DNA of 64,000 bases from Pseudomonas uvaldensis. Its GTDB lineage: Bacteria > Pseudomonadota > Gammaproteobacteria > Pseudomonadales > Pseudomonadaceae. The translations under genes and the position numbers were made by a program. The stretch covers positions 558,001 to 622,000 of the forward strand of contig NZ_JAIWKS010000001.1 of NCBI RefSeq assembly GCF_021271205.1, written 5' to 3'. Positions 37,671 to 48,000 of this stretch are shown here, one piece after another (the first letter of the stretch is position 1; the number at the start of each line of letters is the position of its first letter). Below the pieces are notes generated by a model. The model was not told the DNA's origin, ran no database searches, and was given only the letters and a program-made list of their open reading frames with translations.

Positions 37671-37701
37671 GATGACCGTGTCTCTAGAGGTCACGGTCAT
37701 C
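37671..37701. promoter_or_regulatory. Hairpin just upstream of the first Ig-like gene
   Basis: GATGACCGTG (37671-37680) and CACGGTCATC (37692-37701) make a 10-bp perfect stem; the 11-base loop contains the palindrome CTCTAGAG. It ends 18 bases before the ATG. The second Ig-like gene lacks this hairpin and has a stronger AGGAGAA site instead, so expression of the two copies probably differs. Confidence 0.5.
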
Positions 37702-37710
37702 ACTTGCCAT

Positions 37711-38295
37711 GAGAACCCGATGGCTAACCACTCTTCTACCCTGGACGATCTGTTCGCGCTTTATCCCGTCATCATTCCGGGTTGGATTACGCCAGTGAAA
37801 CCGGTCGACCTCGCCGATGGCGGTATCCCTAAAAGCCTTTACGACGATCAGCCTCAAGGGCTCCAATGCCTGATCGACCCGTTGCCGGAGATGCAGCGTT
37901 TAGCCTGGCCGCTGGCGGCTTGGGATCGAGTCGATCTGTATGTCAATGACAACCCCACTCCCGTCGCTGGCGATACCGTCCAGCCAGGGGAGGAAGGAAA
38001 CCGCATGTCGTTGCATATCCCCCATGGACGCTTGATCCATGGCGTCAACAGGCTGTACTACCTGGTGACCCGTCCCAGTGACAATTCCTCACAGCCCTCC
38101 AGGGACTTATTCGTGTTGTATCACCTGCGCGCTCCGGGCGAACCCGCGCCGGAAGGCCTGGATCTGGTGATTCCCCCCGATGTGATCCGCGATGGGGTCA
38201 GTGCCGAACGGGCAGCGCAGGGCGTGGAGTTTGGTTTTACCTACTCCAACCCGCGAAGCTACGACCGCATCGATTTTCTGTTGGGGGATGTAACC
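37711..38295 (+). repeat. Long direct repeat, copy 1 (5' part of first Ig-like gene)
   Basis: About 585 bases starting at GAGAACCCGATGGCTA, matching 39613-40197 at an offset of 1902. The first 340 coding bases differ at only about two positions; mismatches then become more frequent, and similarity fades toward 38440. This looks like a recent duplication or gene conversion limited to the head of the gene. Confidence 0.85.
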
Positions 38296-39318
38296 GTCCC
38301 GTTCGAGGTGATCGACGCTTCGACCCCCGTGACAAAAACCCTTTTCACCGACACCTTTCAACAGGTGGGTGACAACGCCAATACCTTGATCCAATACCGG
38401 GTTACTGATCAATTGGGCAATTTCAACCAGTCATCCGCCAAGCGCCTGGATATCCACCTGAACCAACTTGCCCCACCGCAAATCACCTTGGTGAAAGATG
38501 CCCAAGGCGCTGACATTCCCGATGGCACAAGCACCGAGGCTACCGCCGTCACGCTCAGGGGCACCGGGGTGAGCGGTCAGCGAGTGGAGATTTTCGACGT
38601 CATCGACTCCAAAGGTATCGCCTACGTCGACGGCGGTATCTGGACCCACGCCGTCATCGGCTTGGCCATGGGTCACCACAGCTTCACCGCCAAAGGGAAA
38701 TATGGAACCGAACCGGTGTCGCAACCCTGGACGTTTACTGTCGGAACCTCCGAGATCATTGATACAACCCCACATGTCTTTACCCAGATCATCTACACCA
38801 CCAGCAACTTCGCGCCGAAAAATCGTTACTACGACTTGGAACGAAAGCCAACCGGAGGAATGCCCCCGTATACCTACCGGTCCAGCAAGCCAAGTGTCGC
38901 CACGGTCGATGCTGAAGAAGGAGGCGTTCTGGTCAAGGGCGCCGGCACTACCACAATCACCGTTCGTGACTCCGCAGGGAAAACCTCGAGCTACGACGTC
39001 ACAGCCGGCAGGGTTCACGACGTTATCCTAAATAACGGGAACGCCTACATGGATGCATGGCAAGCCAATACCTGGGCTACGCCTTACGTTCAGGCCGGGG
39101 GCTTCAGGCCCGAATTTGGTTGGGGCAGCTCTCTGATTACGCGCTTCGAGATCGGAAGCGAGTGGCTATATCCGACCGTATTGATATGGGCTCCTCCCCC
39201 TATTCCCCCAAACGGCAGCTGGGGATTTACCTCGTTCCCGTCAGACATTGTGAGTTCTACTGACAACGCCACGCATTTTGCGGGAAGGGCTCTGATCTGT
39301 ATGCGGGTCATCGGGTAA
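37720..39318 (+). CDS. Ig-like-domain surface protein, copy 1, with invasin-tip-like C-terminus
   Basis: A 532-residue protein. The head (about 1-240) is almost identical to the next paralogue: MANHSSTLDDLFALYPVIIPGWITPVKPVDLADGGIPKSLYDD, with two beta-rich units. An Ig-like unit follows (about 250-345: ITLVKDAQGADIPDGTS...GQRVEIFD...HHSFTAKGKYGTEPVSQPWTFTV), then a BIG2-like unit (GMPPYTYRSSKPSVATVDAEEGGVLVKGAGTTTITVRD). The last 100 residues are rich in aromatic residues and end FAGRALICMRVIG, reminiscent of lectin-like tips of invasin-type adhesins (weak resemblance). No signal peptide, anchor or RTX repeat is visible, so the route to the surface, if any, is unknown. The ATG at 37720 is chosen by comparison with copy 2. 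Confidence 0.72.
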   Translation: MANHSSTLDDLFALYPVIIPGWITPVKPVDLADGGIPKSLYDDQPQGLQCLIDPLPEMQRLAWPLAAWDRVDLYVNDNPTPVAGDTVQPGEEGNRMSLHIPHGRLIHGVNRLYYLVTRPSDNSSQPSRDLFVLYHLRAPGEPAPEGLDLVIPPDVIRDGVSAERAAQGVEFGFTYSNPRSYDRIDFLLGDVTVPFEVIDASTPVTKTLFTDTFQQVGDNANTLIQYRVTDQLGNFNQSSAKRLDIHLNQLAPPQITLVKDAQGADIPDGTSTEATAVTLRGTGVSGQRVEIFDVIDSKGIAYVDGGIWTHAVIGLAMGHHSFTAKGKYGTEPVSQPWTFTVGTSEIIDTTPHVFTQIIYTTSNFAPKNRYYDLERKPTGGMPPYTYRSSKPSVATVDAEEGGVLVKGAGTTTITVRDSAGKTSSYDVTAGRVHDVILNNGNAYMDAWQANTWATPYVQAGGFRPEFGWGSSLITRFEIGSEWLYPTVLIWAPPPIPPNGSWGFTSFPSDIVSSTDNATHFAGRALICMRVIG

Positions 39319-39390
39319 ATGCACAAACCTGAATTTCGGCTCAGGCGCGGCGGGAACCCGTCCCCAGATCCCGGACCCCTTACCCCTGTA

Positions 39391-39450
39391 CCTGCTGGTG
39401 ACGGTGTATATCCTCAGGCAGAAGCAACTGCGCAGGCCTTGCCTGCCGTT
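39391..39450 (+). pseudogene. Remnant of a ybaN/DUF454 3' end
   Basis: The stretch reads LLVTVYILRQKQLRRPC in one frame, matching the ybaN C-terminus VLVTVYILRQKTLRRP; at DNA level about 45 bases match 36752-36800 with few changes. No start or upstream part of the gene is present. It shows that sequence originally downstream of a ybaN homologue was brought here, probably with the second Ig-like gene, from a diverged allele. The rest of the 303-bp spacer (39319-39621) holds the inverted repeat at 39527. Confidence 0.75.
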
Positions 39451-39526
39451 TGCTCAGTGAATCACCGTCTCCGGCATATTTTCGCGTTCAACCAACAGTC
39501 CCTACCATCCGTCCTAAACCTGTTCT

Positions 39527-39548
39527 CTACTGTCAATTCTGACAGTAG
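39527..39548. promoter_or_regulatory. Inverted repeat in the conserved upstream element of Ig-like gene 2
   Basis: CTACTGTCA (39527-39535) and TGACAGTAG (39540-39548) form a 9-bp perfect palindrome with a 4-base loop. The surrounding words GTCCTAAACCTGT, TTCTGACAGTAG and GTGTGAT recur upstream of copy 1 (37621-37673), where only the right arm TGACAGTAG is kept. This points to a shared regulatory element that is complete in front of copy 2 and half-lost in front of copy 1. Confidence 0.5.
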
Positions 39549-39612
39549 GCAATTGCCTCGGTGTGGCGTGTGATAAGCCCTACCCAAGAACCTCACGCCC
39601 GTCACCCGCTAG

Positions 39613-40197
39613 GAGAACCCGATGGCTAGCCACTCTTCTACCCTGGACGATCTGTTCGCGCTTTATCCCGTCATCATTCCGGGTTGGATTACGCCAGTGA
39701 AACCGGTCGACCTCGCCGATGGCGGTATCCCTAAAAGCCTTTACGACGATCAGCCTCAAGGGCTCCAATGCCTGATCGACCCGTTGCCGGAGATGCAGCG
39801 TTTAGCCTGGCCGCTGGCGGCTTGGGATCGAGTCGATCTGTATGTCAATGACAACCCCACTCCCGTCGCTGGCGATACCGTCCAGCCGGGGGAGGAAGGA
39901 AACCGCATGTCGTTGCATATCCCCCATGGACGCTTGATCCATGGCGTCAACAGGCTGTACTACCTCGTGACCCGCCCCAGTGACAATTCCTCACAGCCCT
40001 CCAGGGACTTATTCGTGTTGTATCACCTGCGCGCTCCGGGCGAACCCGCGCCGGAAGGCCTGGATCTGGTGATTCCCCCCGATGTGATCCGCGATGGGGT
40101 CAGCGCCGAGCGAGCGGCGCAGGGCGTGGAGTTTGGTTTTGCCTACTCCAACCCGCGAAACTACGACCGCATCGATTTTCTGTTGGGGGATGTAACC
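39613..40197 (+). repeat. Long direct repeat, copy 2 (5' part of second Ig-like gene)
   Basis: Partner of 37711-38295. It starts at the ribosome-binding site and covers the conserved head of the protein. Confidence 0.85.
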
Positions 40198-41931
40198 ATT
40201 CCGTTCGAGGTGGCCGACGCTTCGACACCTGTGGTGAAGACCTTGTTTACCGATACCTTCCAACAGGCGGGTGACAACGCCAATACCTTGATCCAATACC
40301 GGGTGACCGACCAATTGGGCAATACCAATCAGTCGCCCATCAAGCGTTTGGATATTCATCTTGGTCGGCCGTCAGATCTGCTTCCCCCTTCGGTGAAAGA
40401 GGCCGCTGGCGCGACCCTGAACCCGGTCAATGCCAAGGACACGCTGACCGTTCAGGTGCCGGCCAACGCCGCGCTGCTGCCCGACGACACATTGAAAGTC
40501 ACCTGGACCGGCGCGTCGGGCACGCCAGCCGGAGGTTCACACACCTCGGGCGAATGGCCGGTCAGGGATGGCTTGGAGGTTCCGATTCCGAACAGTGTAG
40601 TGGCGTTCAGCATGGGTAAAGCGGTGACGGTCAGTTACACGGTGATCCAGAACGGCGTGGAGTCGCCGCCCTCGGAGGTATTGACGTTAAATGTGCAGGC
40701 GATGCCCGTGGCCAGCCTGACGATACCGTTGATTCCGGAGGCGGCGCAGGGGGGGCTTGGTAGTGAGTTGGATCTGAGTAAATTTATCGGGGATGCACGC
40801 GTTACCGTAGCGCCTTGGCCGTTGATTGCGGTGGGGCAGCGGGTTTGGCTGAGTTGTGAAGGCACCAGGACCGACGGTACAAAGCATACGATCATCTTGC
40901 AAACCGCGTCCGAAGTGACCGCTGATGAAGTCCGAGCGGGACTGCTCAAACCGGTTTCACGGGGCCAGCTACAACTTTTGCGGGACCGCTCTGACCTGAC
41001 CATTGTGCTGCGGGTAACCTTCAACGCTTCCGCTGATGTCCTGGAGGCCACCGCCTTTCCGTTACGCACTTATTCGGTCAAGTCCGCAGTGCTGGATACA
41101 CCGCTTATTACCTCGGTCAAGGATTTAAGCGGCACCCCAATCTCCGATAGCGGTTATACACTCGCGACGAGCGTAAGGCTGACCGGCGAAGCAACGCCCA
41201 ATACGAAAGTCGAAATTTTTGACAGCAGTGGATATATAAAAACCGTAGAAGTTGATGCCAATGGCTTATGGCATGACACCCTCAGTGGACTCCAGATAGG
41301 GGGGCATAGCATCACCGCTCGGGCGACCTACCGTGATAATCCAGTGTCGCCTCCTTGGCGATTTACAGTAGTGGAACCTATGGCGATCGATACCAGCGAC
41401 GCCATTCTCAGCACGAGAATGTATAGAACTGCCAAGTTTCCAGCGCGCCCGCCGGTAGGTGCATACGTGGAGCGGACACCGACAGGGGGGGTGCCTCCCT
41501 ATATATACACCTCCAGCGATCCCAATATTGCTGAGCTTCTTACGTCAACACAACCACGGGTTGTGTCGAAATTCTCAGGGTCGGCCACCATCACCGTTCA
41601 TGATCAATTCGGTGGGCACGTCAGCTACCCAGTCACCACCTCCGGCGTTTGGCTGCTCATGGGCATGGGTGATGTCTATAAATGGCACACGTACTGGTAT
41701 TGCTGGAGCGCTGCGGTGAGCTTTGGAGGTGTCATCCCAGACCTTCAGACTTGGGGAGCCATTCGAACAATCCATGACGGTGACCCGGGTTTGAGCAACC
41801 TGCGTTCATGGACTTCAAACCCAGCTCCCGGTGATAGAAGAGAATATTCCATCAATCCTTTGACAGGGGCTACTGAGTCATTGCATCAGGATGACGACTA
41901 TGCGACAGGATGGATGATCAAGGCGATATGA
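39622..41931 (+). CDS. Ig-like-domain surface protein, copy 2 (longer paralogue)
   Basis: A 769-residue protein. The head (1-240) matches copy 1 almost residue for residue. It then carries an extra stretch of about 240 residues (LPPSVKEAAGATLNPVNAKDTLTVQVPANAALLPDDTLKVTW; WPLIAVGQRVWLSCEGTRTDG) that copy 1 lacks, before the shared Ig-like unit (ITSVKDLSGTPISDSGYTLATSVRLTGEATPNTKVEIFD) and BIG2-like unit (GGVPPYIYTSSDPNIAELL). The aromatic-rich tail (YKWHTYWYCWSAAVSFGG...ATGWMIKAI) is only distantly like that of copy 1. No signal peptide is visible. AGGAGAA precedes the ATG. The pattern is a constant head, variable middle and diverged tip. Confidence 0.72.
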   Translation: MASHSSTLDDLFALYPVIIPGWITPVKPVDLADGGIPKSLYDDQPQGLQCLIDPLPEMQRLAWPLAAWDRVDLYVNDNPTPVAGDTVQPGEEGNRMSLHIPHGRLIHGVNRLYYLVTRPSDNSSQPSRDLFVLYHLRAPGEPAPEGLDLVIPPDVIRDGVSAERAAQGVEFGFAYSNPRNYDRIDFLLGDVTIPFEVADASTPVVKTLFTDTFQQAGDNANTLIQYRVTDQLGNTNQSPIKRLDIHLGRPSDLLPPSVKEAAGATLNPVNAKDTLTVQVPANAALLPDDTLKVTWTGASGTPAGGSHTSGEWPVRDGLEVPIPNSVVAFSMGKAVTVSYTVIQNGVESPPSEVLTLNVQAMPVASLTIPLIPEAAQGGLGSELDLSKFIGDARVTVAPWPLIAVGQRVWLSCEGTRTDGTKHTIILQTASEVTADEVRAGLLKPVSRGQLQLLRDRSDLTIVLRVTFNASADVLEATAFPLRTYSVKSAVLDTPLITSVKDLSGTPISDSGYTLATSVRLTGEATPNTKVEIFDSSGYIKTVEVDANGLWHDTLSGLQIGGHSITARATYRDNPVSPPWRFTVVEPMAIDTSDAILSTRMYRTAKFPARPPVGAYVERTPTGGVPPYIYTSSDPNIAELLTSTQPRVVSKFSGSATITVHDQFGGHVSYPVTTSGVWLLMGMGDVYKWHTYWYCWSAAVSFGGVIPDLQTWGAIRTIHDGDPGLSNLRSWTSNPAPGDRREYSINPLTGATESLHQDDDYATGWMIKAI

Positions 41932-42024
41932 CAGTCCCCGCCCCCCAGCGGCAATTCGGCGCCGTTGGCCTCGGCCGATGCATTTCCAGCGAGGGAAAGG
42001 CGGGGTCTGTCGTTTCAGTTCACC

Positions 42025-45000
42025 TCACACCGTATCCACCTTCAACGAATGATCATTCAGCATCCCATTGATGATCGTCGCCGTGTCCGCCCCGCCCGAT
42101 ATGATTCCGCCCGCCCCCGGTGTGACACCGTAGTGGCTGGCGAGGTCGACACCGGCCAGGTCGATGGTCTGGTTCGGGTTGGCGCCGGCGGTGGTGCTGA
42201 CGTCGATGCTGGTGATGACCGAGGCACCGCTGCCCGTGACGGTGAAATGCAGGTAATCGTCCAGCGATGCGCTGCTGCCGCTCTCGCCCAATAGCAGTTG
42301 GGACAGGTCGAGCTTGTCCAAGCCCGGGGTGAAGTCGGTCACGACATCGTGGCCGCTGTTGCCCGCCTGCCACTGGAAGGTGTCAGCGCCGCTGCCGCCG
42401 GTGAGGGTGTTGTTGCCCAGGCCGCCGATGAGGATGTCGTCGCCACCGCCACCATTGAGTACGTCATGGCCAAGCCCACCGTCGATGCGGTTGTTGCCGC
42501 CGTTACCGGTCAAGGTGTCGTTGAAGTTCGAACCCACCAGGTTCTCGATGCTGCCCAGGGTGTCGGTGCCGGAGCCCCAGGTGTTTTGTGCAGCCAGCAG
42601 GCTCAGGTTCACCGTGACGCCCGCCGTGGCGTGGGCGTAGCTGGCGGTGTCGTTGCCCGTGCCGCCGTCGAGCAGATCATTGCCAGCGCCGCTGTAGAGC
42701 CAGTCATTACCCGCGCCGCCATGCAGCGTGTTGTTGCCCGTACCGGCGCTGAGGATGTCGTTGCCGTCACCCGCGCTCAGAATGTTGTCGCCGTTACCGG
42801 CCAGCAGCACGTCGTCCCCGCTGGTGCCCGTCAGGGTGTGGCCCGCCTGGTAGCTGATGTCCACCGCCGCGCTGTCGCTGCCGCCATGGTTGTCGCTGGC
42901 GGTGTAGGTGCCGTGGTAATCCGGCGTGCTGTCTTGGGCGCCGGCGTAGTTGACGGTCAAGGTCAGTTGGTAGTTTTCCGAGGCATTGACGTTGCCATTG
43001 CCGGGGTTGGGGATGTTGGTCACGTGGATCTGGTAGTTGCCGTCCGCCGCTGCGGTGAACGAGGCACCGTCGTTGATGGCGATGAAAGGTCCGCCATTGA
43101 GGGAGTATTCCAGGGCGATACGCCCTGCCGCCAGGTTGTGGTCCAGGGTAAGGGTTTCGCCCTGCTTGAGGCTGATGTTGAGCCGGTCTTCATCGTTGGC
43201 ATTGTTGTTGGATACCGCCCCCAGCGCACCGCTGACCACCAGCACCGCCGTCATGGCGGCAGCATTGGCGACGAAGGTGCTACGGTCGAGATTGATCGAC
43301 TGTACGTTGTGGCCGGTGAAGCTGACCGTGCCGGTAGTGCCGGTGAAGTCCGCGCCCCTGGCGATCCAGCCAGTATTGAAGCCGGTGGGCGAAGCAGTCA
43401 GCGGATCGCCGTTGGCATCGCTGTCATTGCCCAGCAGCAATTCACCCGGCACCACGATATTGCCCGACAGCACGTTGGTGATGATGTGGTCGTCCATCGC
43501 TACGGGCGCGCTGTTGGGCACGACCTTGATCACTAGCGTGGAGTTCGCCAGATCACCGTCGTTGTCACTGACGGTGTAGCCGATGTTCTCGGTGATGAGC
43601 GTGCTGGTGGTGGTTTGCGAGGTGTAGTTGTACTCGCCGGTGTCGAGGTTGACCACCAGAGTGCCGTCGTGATCGGTGGCGATGCTCAGGGTGTTGTCGA
43701 CCGTGTTGAAGGTGCCATGGTTGGCTCCGCCGCTGGCAGTCAATGCGCCCTGTCCACCGTTGGCGGCCGGGTTATAAGAATAGGTCGTGCCATCCACCAC
43801 CAGGCTTTTGACAAAGCCGCCGTCGGCGCCGAACGAACCGCCCTCGCCCAGCAGACTGCCGGTGACCGGCACGCCTTGCACAGTGCCGGAAAGCACCGAA
43901 TTGAGCTGGTTCAGGTCGGTGACCACCACCGCGTTGGTGTCCGTGTGGGTACTGCCGTCGTAGGCCAGCGGATCGAGGTTGGCATTGCTCACGCCACTGC
44001 CCAAGCCGATGGCGTAATTCTTGATGCCGTTGGCGTCGAGAAACGCTTTCCATGCAGCCTCATCCGCCGTGCCGGTTTCCTGGCCCGAGGTGGGTTTGCC
44101 GTCGGAAAAGAAGTAGCCGACGTTCTGCGCCCCGGTCAGTTGCCCGGAGGTGACGAAGGCCGTCTTCGCCGCAGCCACTGCCGCGTCGTAGTTGGTGCCG
44201 CCTCCGGCCGACAGGTTGGTGAGCAATGTCTTGGCGGTCGCCACATCCACCCACACGGACGTCTGGTCGGTGGCGCTGCTGCTGAAGGTTACCAACTGGA
44301 CCTTCACGTCCCCCATGTCATCGTATTTATCCAGCAAGGCGCTGATGGCCTGTTTCGCCAAATCGAGCCGCGACAGCCCCGGCACACCGGAAGGATCGGC
44401 CATGCTGCCGGACACATCGAGCACGATCAGCAGGTTCGAGTCGATCTCCACCGCCGTCACCGAACGCTCGGACGCAACGGTCGTGGGCACATCGTCGACA
44501 ATATTGACCACCAGGCTGCCGGTTGCCTTGTTGCCGAGGGCGTCCGTGGCTTCATAGGTGAAGCTTTCGCTCAGGACATTCGGGCCGTCGTTGACGTGGG
44601 GCGTCGTGGTGGCGGGAGAGGTCAGCGTGTAGGTGTAGGAACCGTCCGGGTTGAGCAACAATTGGCCGTAGGCGCCGGTGGCGTTGCCCACCAGAGTGAA
44701 CGTCACGGCGCCCGTGGCACCGGTGACCGAGCCCACCAGGGACCCCGTGGCCGTTTCACCCGTAGCACTCGGGTCGCTGCCGTTGACCGTGCCCGGCGCC
44801 AGGTCCTGGCCGTCCTGCTGCAGGTCGAGGGCTTTTTCGTAGACGGTGATGTCCTGATCGGTTTCAGCGACCAGGCAACTGTTGTGCACATCAATGGTGA
44901 TCGTCGTGGTGCTCTCATCGCCATCGGCGTCGCGCACGGTATAGGTAAACACGTCCGTGGCGCCGGGTGCGCCAACGCTGTCCGGGTTGCTGTGGTAGAC

Positions 45001-48000
45001 GGCGTTGCCGTTGGCGTCCAGGGTCAGGTAGCCGTAGGTGCCGTTGATCTGGGTGTTGAGCCCGCCAATGGCGGGGGTCGAGGTATCGTTGCCGACGCGT
45101 ATACCGATGATCGTTCCGCCATCGGCGCCGAGTACGTCGTTGTACAGCACGTTGCCGCTGACGGTGCCGCCCTCCAACACCGAAGCGGTATCGCAGTGAG
45201 CCTGCGGCACGTCGTCGACGATGTTGATGACGATGGTACTGGTCACCGTGTTGCCCAGGGAATCCGTGGCCTGATACGTGAAGCTCTCAGTCATCACGTT
45301 CGGGCCATCGTTGGCGTGGGGCGTCGTGGTGGCGGGAGAGGTCAGCGTGTAGGTGTAGGAACCGTCCGGGTTGAGCAACAACTGGCCGTAGGCGCCGGTG
45401 GCGTTGCCCACCAGAGTGAACGTCACGGCGCCCGTGGCACCGGTGACCGAGCCCACCAGGGATCCCATGGCCGTTTCACCCGTAGCACTCGGGTCGCTGC
45501 CGTTGACCGTGCCCGGCGCCAGGTCCTGGCCGTCCTGCTGCAGGTCGAGGGCTTTTTCGTCGACGCTGATGTCCTGGTCCGGCGTGGCGATGAGGCAGAC
45601 GTCATGCACATTGATGGTTATGGTGGTGGTGCTTTCATCGCCATCAGCATCGCGCACGGTGTAGGTGAACACGTCGGTGGCGCCGGGTGCGCTGACGCTG
45701 TCCGGGTTGCTGTGATAGACCGCATTGCCATTGGCGTCCAGGGTCAGGTAGCCGTAGGTGCCGTTGATCTGGATGTTGAGCCCGCCGATGGCCGGCGTCG
45801 AGGTGTCGTCGCCGGCGCGTACACCGATCACCGCGCCGCTCGGGGCCGGCCCGTCGGCACCGCCCACGTCGTTGTCCAGCACGTTGCCGCTGACCGTCCC
45901 GCCCTCCTGCACCGAGGCAGAATCGGCATGAGCGGTGGGCAGGTCATCGACGATGTTCACATCCAGGTTGCCGGTGGCGGTGGTGCCGTTGTCATCGGTG
46001 GCCACCACCGTGAACTGTTCGCTCAGGCTGTTGGCGCCGTTGGCGTTTGGATGGGACTCGTTGTCCAGCAAGGTGTAGCTGTAACTCACAACGCCAGTAA
46101 TGGCGTTGAAACCGGTGATGGTCAGGGTGTTGCCCAACGCGGTGGTGATGGATTGCGGGAAGCCTGCCACCACGCCGCCGGTGACGACGTTGATACCGCC
46201 GACGCTGAGGGTTTGCACCCCATCCAGTGCGGTGACAGTGAACGTACCGCTCTGGGTCAGGGCCGGCGCATCGGGACTGGTGCCATCGGAGAGGTTGTTC
46301 TCCTGCACCACCAGCTCGCCGCCCTCTGTGTCGAGGCCGTCGAGGATCACCGGGTCGTCGTTGTTGTGGACTTGCAGCACCAGGTTGGCGGTGCTGGTGT
46401 CGCCGTCGGCATCGGTCAGGGTATAGGTGAAGGTTTCGGTGCCGCTGCCACCGCCGTGCAGGCCTTTGAAATCCGCATCGGCTGTATTGAGAGTGTAGGT
46501 GTAGGAACCGTCGGCGTTGAGGACCAGAGTGCCGTAGGTCCCGGTAAACGTGCCCGCCGTGACAGGGCCGGACGCCACGTGATCGGCGCCTTCGGTGTCG
46601 TTGGTCAACACGTTGCCGGTCAGGGTCAGGCTGCTTTCCGATGCGGTGCCGTTGCTGTCGTCCACGGCCTTGGGCACGTCATCGATGATGTTCACATCCA
46701 GGTTGCCAGTGGCAGTGGTGCCGTTGTCATCGGTGGCCACCACCGTGAACTGTTCGCTCAGGCTGTTGGCACCGTTGGCATTCGGGTGGGCCTCGTTATC
46801 CAGCAGGGTGTAGCTGTAGCTGACCACGCCGGTGACGGCGTTGAAGCCGGTGATGGTCAGGGTGTTGCCCAGCGCCGTGGTGATCGATTGAGGGAAACCG
46901 GCCGCCACGCCACCGCTGACCACGGTGATGCCACCGACGCTCAGGTTCTGCACACCGTCCAGCGCTGTCACGGTGAACGTGCCGCTCTGGGTCAGGGCCG
47001 GTGCATCCGGGCTGGTGCCATCGGCCAGGTGTTGTTCCCGGACGGTCAGCTCGCCGCCTTCAGTGTCCAGCCCCTGGATGATCACCGGATCGTCGTTGTT
47101 ATGGACCTGCAGCACCAGATTGGCGGTGCTGGTGTCGCCATCGGCATCGGTCAGGGTGTAGGTGAAGGTTTCCGTGCCGCTGCCGCCGCCATGCAACGCG
47201 ATGAACTGCGGATCGCTGGTGTTGAGGGTGTAGGTGTACGACCCGTCGGCATTGAGCACCAGCGTACCGTAGGTGCCGGTGAACGTGCCGGGGGTGATGG
47301 GGCCGGACGCCACGGTGTCGGCGCCTTGGCTGTCATTGGTCAGGACGCTGCCGCTCAGGGTCAGCTGGGTCTCCGAGGCGGTACCGGCGTTGCTGTCATC
47401 CACGGCCTGGGGCAGGTCATCGACGATGTTCACGTCCAGGCTGTCGGTGGCGGTGGTGCCGTTGTCGTCGGTAACCACCACGGCAAACTGCTCGCTCAGG
47501 CTGTTGGCACCGCTGGCATTCGGGTGGGCCTCGTTATCCAGCAGGGTGTAGCTGTAGCTGACCACGCCGGTGACAGCGTTGAAGCCGGTGATAGTCAGGG
47601 TATTGCCCAGCGCCGTGGTAATCGATTGAGGGAAACCGGCCGCCACGCCACCGCTGACCACGGTGATGCCACCGACGCTCAGGTTCTGCACACCGTCCAG
47701 CGCTGTCACGGTGAACGTGCCGCTCTGGGTCAGGGCCGGTGCATCCGGGCTGGTGCCATCGGCCAGGTGTTGTTCCCGGACGGTCAGCTCGCCGCCTTCA
47801 GTGTCCAGCCCCTGGATGATCACCGGATCGTCGTTGTTATGGACCTGCAGCACCAGGTTGGCGGTGCTGGTGTCGCCATCGGCATCGGTCAGGGTGTAGG
47901 TGAAGGTTTCCGTGCCGCTGCCGCCGCCGTGCAACGCGATGAACTGCGGATCGCTGGTGTTCAACGTATAGGTGTAAGTGCCATTGGGGTTAAGCACCAG

